A DNA stretch of 9,183 nucleotides from Paludibacteraceae bacterium (GTDB taxonomy: Bacteria > Bacteroidota > Bacteroidia > Bacteroidales > Paludibacteraceae). This document shows, piece after piece, positions 6,053-9,183 of this stretch; within the stretch, counting starts at the first letter, position 1; each line of letters opens with the position of its first letter. The position numbers were made by a program, and so were the translations under genes. The stretch covers positions 1 to 9,183 of the forward strand of contig CAJGDW010000057.1 of NCBI GenBank assembly GCA_904502115.1, given 5' to 3'. The notes beneath the pieces are model-generated. The model was not told the origin of the DNA. It saw nothing but the letters and a program-made list of their open reading frames with translations, and did no database searches.

Positions 6053-6087
6053 AAAAAACGACCCTTCTTTTTGAGGGGTCGTTTTTT
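6053..6087. terminator. Bidirectional intrinsic terminator
   Basis: A perfect 12-bp stem: AAAAAACGACCC (6053-6064) and GGGTCGTTTTTT (6076-6087) around an 11-base loop. It has a T-run in both directions, so it can end both the PUR-domain transcript and the convergent ferredoxin transcript. It lies 19 bp after the former and 18 bp after the latter stop. Confidence 0.92.
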
Positions 6088-6105
6088 ATATGCTTCTTGC
6101 GCTGC

Positions 6106-6273
6106 TTATGCAGGTTTGATTGCTTCAGAAGGACAAGCTTCTGCGCAAGTACCGCAATCGATGCAAGTTTCTGGATCGATAGAGTAGATATCGCCTTCAG
6201 AAATTGCTTCTACTGGACATTCGCTGATACAAGTACCGCAAGCGATGCAGTCGTCAGTAATGATGTGTGCCAT
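6106..6273 (-). CDS. 2[4Fe-4S] bacterial ferredoxin
   Basis: A 55-aa clostridial-type ferredoxin that shuttles low-potential electrons between oxidoreductases such as pyruvate:ferredoxin oxidoreductase, hydrogenase or Rnf. It contains two complete cluster-binding motifs, CxxCxxCxxxCP, with cysteines 9, 12, 15, 19 and 37, 40, 43, 47. The two halves resemble each other, as expected for this internally duplicated fold (CIACGTCISECP and CIDCGTCAEACP). It starts at the ATG 6271-6273 (MAHIITDDCIAC) and ends with AIKPA. The gene is monocistronic: its own promoter lies upstream and a bidirectional terminator downstream. It suggests an anaerobic or fermentative lifestyle. The redox partner cannot be told from context. 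Confidence 0.95.
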   Translation of the reverse strand: MAHIITDDCIACGTCISECPVEAISEGDIYSIDPETCIDCGTCAEACPSEAIKPA

Positions 6274-6282
6274 AGTGATTAA

Positions 6283-6306
6283 TGTTTAAATGTTTAGTTG
6301 TTTAGT
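6283..6306. repeat. 8-bp tandem repeat in the ferredoxin leader
   Basis: Three octamers: TGTTTAAA (6283-6290), TGTTTAGT (6291-6298) and TGTTTAGT (6299-6306). In the ferredoxin mRNA they read ACTAAACA/TTTAAACA, almost free of G, and fill most of the approximately 38-base leader between the promoter and the ATG. Confidence 0.75.
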
Positions 6307-6316
6307 TTATTTGATG

Positions 6317-6346
6317 CAAAGTTAGGGGTAATTTTTTGTTTGACAA
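6317..6346 (-). promoter_or_regulatory. Ferredoxin promoter, -33 and -7 elements
   Basis: On the minus strand TTG (6346-6344) and TAACTTTG (6324-6317) are 19 bp apart, the expected layout of a Bacteroidetes housekeeping promoter. This is the best promoter in the window and predicts a start near 6312. Confidence 0.75.
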
Positions 6347-6407
6347 ATTTTTTTGGGTGTTTTACGTATGCAAAGATTAAAATTTCTCGTTTACCAAAAA
6401 AAAGTAT

Positions 6408-6415
6408 TATCTTTA
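6408..6415 (+). promoter_or_regulatory. purA promoter -7 element TATCTTTA
   Basis: TATCTTTA differs from TAnnTTTG only in the last base and lies 38 bp upstream of the purA ATG. No convincing -33 TTG is present. The spacer to the divergent ferredoxin holds nothing else recognisable. Confidence 0.5.
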
Positions 6416-6453
6416 CGCACTGTTAGTAAAACTAAAAAAAGTAATCTATAAAA

Positions 6454-7728
6454 ATGGCAAAAGTAGACGTGTTGCTCGGTTTACAATGGGGCGACGAAGG
6501 AAAAGGAAAAGTAATTGACGTATTAACTCCTAATTACGATGTTATTACTCGTTTTCAAGGCGGTCCAAATGCGGGTCACACCTTGGAGTTTAACAACGAA
6601 AAATACGTGTTACGTTCTATCCCATCGGGTATTTTCCAAGGAGACAAAGTAAATGTAATTTCAAACGGTGTTGTGTTAGATCCTGCTTTGTTTAAAGCAG
6701 AAGCAGAAGCCTTGTCGGCATCGGGACACGATTTAACCAAAAAACTATACATTTCTAAAAAAGCACACCTTATTATGCCTACGCACCGTTTGTTGGATGC
6801 CGCTAACGAGGCGGCTAAGGGCGATGCTAAAGTAGGTACTACGGGTAAAGGCATTGGTCCTACCTATACCGATAAAGTAGGTCGTTATGGTTTGCGTGTA
6901 GGCGATATTTTGGGCAATTTTGAAGAAAAATACGCTACAGCAAAAAAACGTCACTTGCAAATGTTAGATGCAATGAATTTTGCTTACGACCTATCAGAAA
7001 CCGAACCTGCTTGGTTGGAAGGCATTGAATACCTTAAAAAATTCCAACTAATCGATAGCGAACATTACCTAAACGATATCATTGACCAAGATAAATCTAT
7101 TTTGTGCGAAGGTGCGCAAGGTACTATGCTAGACATTGACTTTGGTTCGTATCCATTTGTTACCTCGTCTAACACCATTTGTGCAGGTGCTTGTACCGGT
7201 ATGGGTATTGCGCCTAACAAAATTTGTGATGTGTACGGTATCTTTAAAGCGTATTGTACTCGTGTAGGTAGCGGTCCTTTCCCTACCGAATTGTTTGACG
7301 AAGTAGGCGATACACTTTGCACCAACGGTCATGAATTTGGCTCGGTAACGGGTCGTAAACGTCGTTGTGGTTGGATTGACTTGGTAGCGCTTAAATATTC
7401 TGTAATGATTAACGGTGTTACCCAACTTATTATGATGAAGAGCGACGTATTGGATCAATTTGAAACCATTAAAGCATGCGTAGGTTATCGCATCGGTGGC
7501 GAAGAAATTGATTACTTCCCCTACGAAATTACCGACGACGTAGAACCTATCTACGTAGAATTGCCAGGTTGGAAAACCGATATGACCAAAATGAAGAGCG
7601 AGGGCGAATTCCCCAAAGCCTTTAACGATTACCTTGATTTCTTAGAAGATCAACTAAACGTACCTATTAAGATTGTTTCGGTAGGTCCCGACCGCGAACA
7701 GACAATAGTTCGCTACGTATGTGAATAA
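6454..7728 (+). CDS. purA: Adenylosuccinate synthetase
   Basis: PurA joins IMP and aspartate using GTP to make adenylosuccinate, the first committed step from IMP to AMP. The 424-aa protein has the full family set: QWGDEGKGK (11-19, catalytic Asp14), NAGH (39-42, catalytic His42), VGTTGKGIGP (127-136, IMP binding), CEGAQGTMLDIDFGSYP (218-234), GSVTGRKRRCGW (296-307), the guanine-binding KSD (329-331) and SVGPDR (409-414). The ATG is fixed by MAKVDVLLGLQWGDEGKGK, the standard N-terminus. It stands alone: the divergent neighbour is a ferredoxin, the next genes are convergent, and no purB or other purine gene is near. A strong terminator begins in the stop codon itself. Confidence 0.98.
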   Translation: MAKVDVLLGLQWGDEGKGKVIDVLTPNYDVITRFQGGPNAGHTLEFNNEKYVLRSIPSGIFQGDKVNVISNGVVLDPALFKAEAEALSASGHDLTKKLYISKKAHLIMPTHRLLDAANEAAKGDAKVGTTGKGIGPTYTDKVGRYGLRVGDILGNFEEKYATAKKRHLQMLDAMNFAYDLSETEPAWLEGIEYLKKFQLIDSEHYLNDIIDQDKSILCEGAQGTMLDIDFGSYPFVTSSNTICAGACTGMGIAPNKICDVYGIFKAYCTRVGSGPFPTELFDEVGDTLCTNGHEFGSVTGRKRRCGWIDLVALKYSVMINGVTQLIMMKSDVLDQFETIKACVGYRIGGEEIDYFPYEITDDVEPIYVELPGWKTDMTKMKSEGEFPKAFNDYLDFLEDQLNVPIKIVSVGPDREQTIVRYVCE

Positions 7729-7759
7729 AAAAATGTCGGTCATGTGACCGACATTTTTT
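7728..7759. terminator. purA intrinsic terminator (hairpin 1 of a pair)
   Basis: Arms ATGTCGGTCA (7733-7742) and TGACCGACAT (7745-7754) pair perfectly, flanked by an A-run on the left and a T-run (7754-7759) on the right. The A-run overlaps the last base of the purA TAA. It works in both directions in principle. Confidence 0.9.
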
Positions 7760-7763
7760 ATTC

Positions 7764-7791
7764 TGTCGAATGTCACTTGTCGCTTGTCAAA
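7764..7791. repeat. 7-bp tandem repeat between the two hairpins
   Basis: Four head-to-tail heptamers sharing TGTC: TGTCGAA (7764-7770), TGTCACT (7771-7777), TGTCGCT (7778-7784) and TGTCAAA (7785-7791). The period is seven rather than eight, but the style matches the other spacer tracts. Confidence 0.6.
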
Positions 7792-7792
7792 T

Positions 7793-7834
7793 AAAAAATG
7801 TCGGTCCCTGAACTTGTCGAAGGGCCCGACATTT
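7793..7834. terminator. Second terminator hairpin with a REP-like insert
   Basis: The first 14 bases (AAAAAATGTCGGTC, 7793-7806) repeat those at 7728-7741. The outer stem is ATGTCGG (7798-7804) with CCGACAT (7826-7832). Between the arms lies a second palindrome, CCCT (7806-7809) with AGGG (7821-7824), around GAACTTGTCGA. On the minus strand the A-run becomes a T6 run, so this hairpin is the likely terminator of the lipoprotein genes. The core resembles a CCCTGA...TCGAAGGG palindrome I recall as scattered in many genomes. Confidence 0.75.
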
Positions 7835-7920
7835 ATTATATCGCTGCAAAGTATGTCTCTCTCCTTTATTCCCTTCGGTCATCAACACGTCTCCTTTATC
7901 AATTATCATTTAGATTTTTT

Positions 7921-8427
7921 CTACTGGTAATATTCCTTAAACTGCTCTAGCATGCTATAGTCTTTTTTAAAGATGGGAAGTAGCGTAGAGTCAATGGTGA
8001 GGGTATCACATAATGTATAATTTAAATGAGCGTTCTCAGTATGGGTCATCTTCACATGTTGAAAATAGATATCTTTTTCGATTTCATTATTATAGATTTC
8101 AGACCATTTAAAGTATGTAGTATCTGTTAGATTATATAATTTCGTATCCTTAGTTATAACTCTTTGTTCTTCTCCTAGATCTGACAAACCCATAAAATCA
8201 ACCTCAACCATCTGTTCATTTACAAAGTTGATAGTAGCGGATTCTAGTTCATTTATGTATATTTGTTTTGTTCCTATATTTGTTTCGCATATAAGAATGA
8301 ACTCTTTATTTGTTTTATTGTTCACATTTATAATTAGTTCCTCTCTAGTTTGAACTAACTTCTCACAGGAAACAAATGGTATAGCTATAAATATCCAGAT
8401 AACTATATGCTTAATTAAATTCTTCAT
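7921..8427 (-). CDS. Predicted lipoprotein, paralogue 1 (unrecognised family)
   Basis: I do not recognise this family. The 168-aa protein starts with a signal peptide (MKNLIKHIVIWIFIAIPFVSC) whose lipobox FVSC places the lipid-modified cysteine at residue 21. The mature part is polar and predicted mostly beta, with ICETNIGTKQ and ATINFVN segments that align loosely with its neighbour, and it ends with DTLTIDSTLLPIFKKDY then SMLEQFKEYYQ (141-168). That tail is nearly identical to the one in the next gene, while the middle is very different. The ATG at 8425-8427 is chosen because it begins the signal peptide; upstream in-frame codons reach 8460 but add no basic start. It lies 35 bases after its paralogue and is probably cotranscribed. 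The region looks more AT-rich than the housekeeping genes. Confidence 0.75.
   Translation of the reverse strand: MKNLIKHIVIWIFIAIPFVSCEKLVQTREELIINVNNKTNKEFILICETNIGTKQIYINELESATINFVNEQMVEVDFMGLSDLGEEQRVITKDTKLYNLTDTTYFKWSEIYNNEIEKDIYFQHVKMTHTENAHLNYTLCDTLTIDSTLLPIFKKDYSMLEQFKEYYQ
7924..8007. repeat. 3' end repeat shared by the lipoprotein genes, copy 1
   Basis: About 84 bp here matches 8478-8561 at an offset of 554. The first 32 bases are identical, then one change, then another 21 identical, then scattered changes up to the end of the shared coding tail. The flanking DNA has no visible similarity. Confidence 0.85.
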
Positions 8428-8462
8428 ATTTATCAAATTCATTTTTAATAATTGTAGCATAA

Positions 8463-8969
8463 TTACTCTTTTCGCATCTGGTAATATTCCTTAAACTGCT
8501 CTAGCATGCCATAGTCTTTTTTAAAGATGGGTAATAGTGTAGAGTCGATGGTAAGAGTGTCTATGTTATGAGTATAAAGATAATTACCTGCAGTTGGAGT
8601 TTGTCTCACTTTATCAAGAAATAATTTATCGTTATATGACAATTCTTCTTTGTAATTTAAACAATAGGAACATGTGTCATCCAATATGTAGATACATTTT
8701 TTATAAAACTCAATATGATGAAAAGTGCCGAGAGTCCCAGGGTATGTTTCTATACTTGTGTGTTTAATAAAATGGATGGATGCCGTATCGCAAGATAAAA
8801 CAGAAACGTCTTTGTAGCCTATATCTGTTTCTTGTGTACAAATTAGATGTTTTTCTAGTTTGTTTTCATATATCGTACGTACATCATGAGTTAGATTTAA
8901 TTCTTGTGTACATGCAGTTAGAAATATAACAGCAAGGGTGATATATAAGATATTTTTATTCATAAACAT
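8463..8969 (-). CDS. Predicted lipoprotein, paralogue 2 (unrecognised family)
   Basis: An unrecognised 168-aa lipoprotein. The signal peptide MFMNKNILYITLAVIFLTAC has a lipobox LTAC with Cys20; a start two codons later (8963) is equally possible. Aligned with paralogue 1, the mature region shares ICTQETDIGYKD / ICETNIGTKQ and ASIHFIKH / ATINFVNE, then diverges. It ends DTLTIDSTLLPIFKKDY then GMLEQFKEYYQ, with only Ser/Gly different from paralogue 1, plus four extra residues MRKE. It has four cysteines after the lipobox (within SCDTAS, KKCIYI and DDTCSYCLNY), which the paralogue lacks in that part. It is upstream in a two-gene unit and follows a possible 26-aa peptide by three bases. Function is unknown; a surface or periplasmic binding role is only a guess. 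Confidence 0.75.
   Translation of the reverse strand: MFMNKNILYITLAVIFLTACTQELNLTHDVRTIYENKLEKHLICTQETDIGYKDVSVLSCDTASIHFIKHTSIETYPGTLGTFHHIEFYKKCIYILDDTCSYCLNYKEELSYNDKLFLDKVRQTPTAGNYLYTHNIDTLTIDSTLLPIFKKDYGMLEQFKEYYQMRKE
8478..8561. repeat. 3' end repeat shared by the lipoprotein genes, copy 2
   Basis: The partner of 7924-8007, encoding the same C-terminal peptide in the second lipoprotein. Identity falls off toward the middle of the genes, so the conserved block is confined to the 3' ends. Confidence 0.85.
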
Positions 8970-8972
8970 TTA

Positions 8973-9053
8973 TTATGTTTCATCATCCATTATTTTACGA
9001 CTAAGTAGCAATAGTCCCACTATTGCAAAGATAATTCTTCTTTTGTTTCTCAT
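8973..9053 (-). CDS. Possible 26-aa small membrane or leader peptide
   Basis: An open frame encodes MRNKRRIIFAIVGLLLLSRKIMDDET. It has a strongly basic start (RNKRR), a hydrophobic stretch (IIFAIVGLLLLS, residues 7-18), then a polar acidic end. This is the layout of a small single-pass membrane peptide, or of a signal peptide without a cleavage cysteine. Its stop is three bases before the lipoprotein start at 8969, suggesting translational coupling. A TACTTTTG element lies 35 bp upstream of its ATG. Against it: a second perfect -7 element and a hairpin fall inside the frame, so the region could instead be a promoter and leader. It could also be the remains of a third lipoprotein copy. Confidence 0.35.
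   Translation of the reverse strand: MRNKRRIIFAIVGLLLLSRKIMDDET
9008..9026. other. Perfect hairpin upstream of the lipoprotein pair
   Basis: GCAATAGT (9008-9015), loop CCC, ACTATTGC (9019-9026). It is inside the hydrophobic part of the possible small ORF and next to a TATCTTTG element. It lacks a T-run on either side. It could be an operator-like palindrome, an RNA leader stem or chance. Confidence 0.55.
9026..9033 (-). promoter_or_regulatory. Alternative lipoprotein promoter -7 element TATCTTTG
   Basis: TATCTTTG on the minus strand is a perfect TAnnTTTG match 56 bp upstream of the lipoprotein ATG at 8969. It has no -33 TTG. If used, the transcript would begin inside the hairpin at 9008-9026 and the 26-aa frame would not be translated from it. 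Confidence 0.35.
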
Positions 9054-9087
9054 TTTAATTTATTGTATAAATATTTTAAAACGATTG

Positions 9088-9095
9088 CAAAAGTA
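9088..9095 (-). promoter_or_regulatory. Promoter -7 element TACTTTTG for the small ORF and lipoproteins
   Basis: TACTTTTG fits TAnnTTTG and lies 35 bp upstream of the small ORF start, predicting a leader of about 30 bases. No -33 TTG is visible; that position is an A/T run. Confidence 0.45.
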
Positions 9096-9150
9096 TGTTA
9101 TGCGATAGCGAATAAAAAAACTTTGGCACGAAAATTGCTTTATAAAAATC

Positions 9151-9167
9151 GCTTCGTTGTGCGAAGC
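9151..9167. other. Short hairpin near the right edge
   Basis: GCTTCG (9151-9156) and CGAAGC (9162-9167) around TTGTG. On the minus strand it is followed by GATTTTTATA, so it could be a weak terminator for a gene beyond the window. The rest of 9054-9183 holds only the promoter element and the repeat start at 9171. Confidence 0.35.
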
Positions 9168-9170
9168 TTT

Positions 9171-9183
9171 GGTGAATCGGTGA
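9171..9183. repeat. Start of another 8-bp repeat, cut by window edge
   Basis: GGTGAATC (9171-9178) is followed by GGTGA (9179-9183), the first five bases of a second unit. The unit is close to the reverse complement of the CGATTCAC unit at 1605-1612. The tract probably continues past the window. Confidence 0.45.

Noticed and set aside
6097..6282. 61-aa plus-strand frame over the ferredoxin
   Set aside because: The opposite strand encodes a ferredoxin with eight correctly spaced cysteines, so this is its shadow.
7787..7882. 31-aa minus-strand frame starting at 7882 after AAAGGAG
   Set aside because: It runs through the terminator hairpin and repeat tract, has no hydrophobic or conserved pattern, and the Shine-Dalgarno match alone is weak evidence in this group.
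7835..7920. Spacer after the second hairpin, with TCTCCTTTAT repeated at 7860 and 7890
   Set aside because: A 10-bp pair 30 bp apart is too short to interpret; no gene, promoter or RNA structure is visible.
1..9183. A complete new defence, secretion or biosynthetic system
   Set aside because: The recognisable genes are housekeeping and unrelated to one another; only the lipoprotein pair is unassigned, and nothing links it to a system.

Overview
The window looks like a chromosomal segment of a Bacteroidetes, most likely order Bacteroidales. Several promoters carry the phylum-specific -7 element TAnnTTTG, most genes have no Shine-Dalgarno sequence, and two gene clusters (ruvX-def and nusB-yajC-ybbR-coaE) are arranged as I recall them from Bacteroides and relatives. 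Family or genus cannot be fixed from the sequence alone.

Layout, left to right. (1) On the minus strand, a nadE 5' part (the gene runs off the left edge) preceded by galE, separated by a repeat-rich spacer. (2) A divergent promoter region full of 8-bp tandem repeats, then ruvX-def on the plus strand. (3) A minus-strand operon nusB-yajC-ybbR-coaE whose last stop codon shares a CTAG palindrome with the def stop. (4) Divergent from nusB, a PUR-domain (DUF3276) gene on the plus strand, ended by a bidirectional terminator shared with a 55-aa 2[4Fe-4S] ferredoxin on the minus strand. (5) purA on the plus strand, divergent from the ferredoxin, followed by two related terminator hairpins. (6) A minus-strand accessory pair of paralogous, unrecognised lipoproteins with nearly identical C-terminal tails, preceded by a possible 26-aa small membrane peptide.

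Most genes are housekeeping: NAD synthesis, UDP-galactose formation, Holliday-junction/rRNA processing, N-terminal deformylation, coenzyme A synthesis, Sec translocon accessory, transcription antitermination and purine synthesis. They do not form a single pathway. The lipoprotein pair is the only lineage-specific cargo; I see no defence system, mobile element with a transposase, CRISPR array or RNA gene.

The most unusual signal is non-coding. Many spacers carry short tandem repeats with a 7- or 8-bp period but different unit sequences. In galE and the ferredoxin these make up most of the predicted 5' leader. In addition, two spacers contain a duplicated sequence in which one copy is interrupted by a small palindrome, resembling empty and filled sites of a REP-like element.
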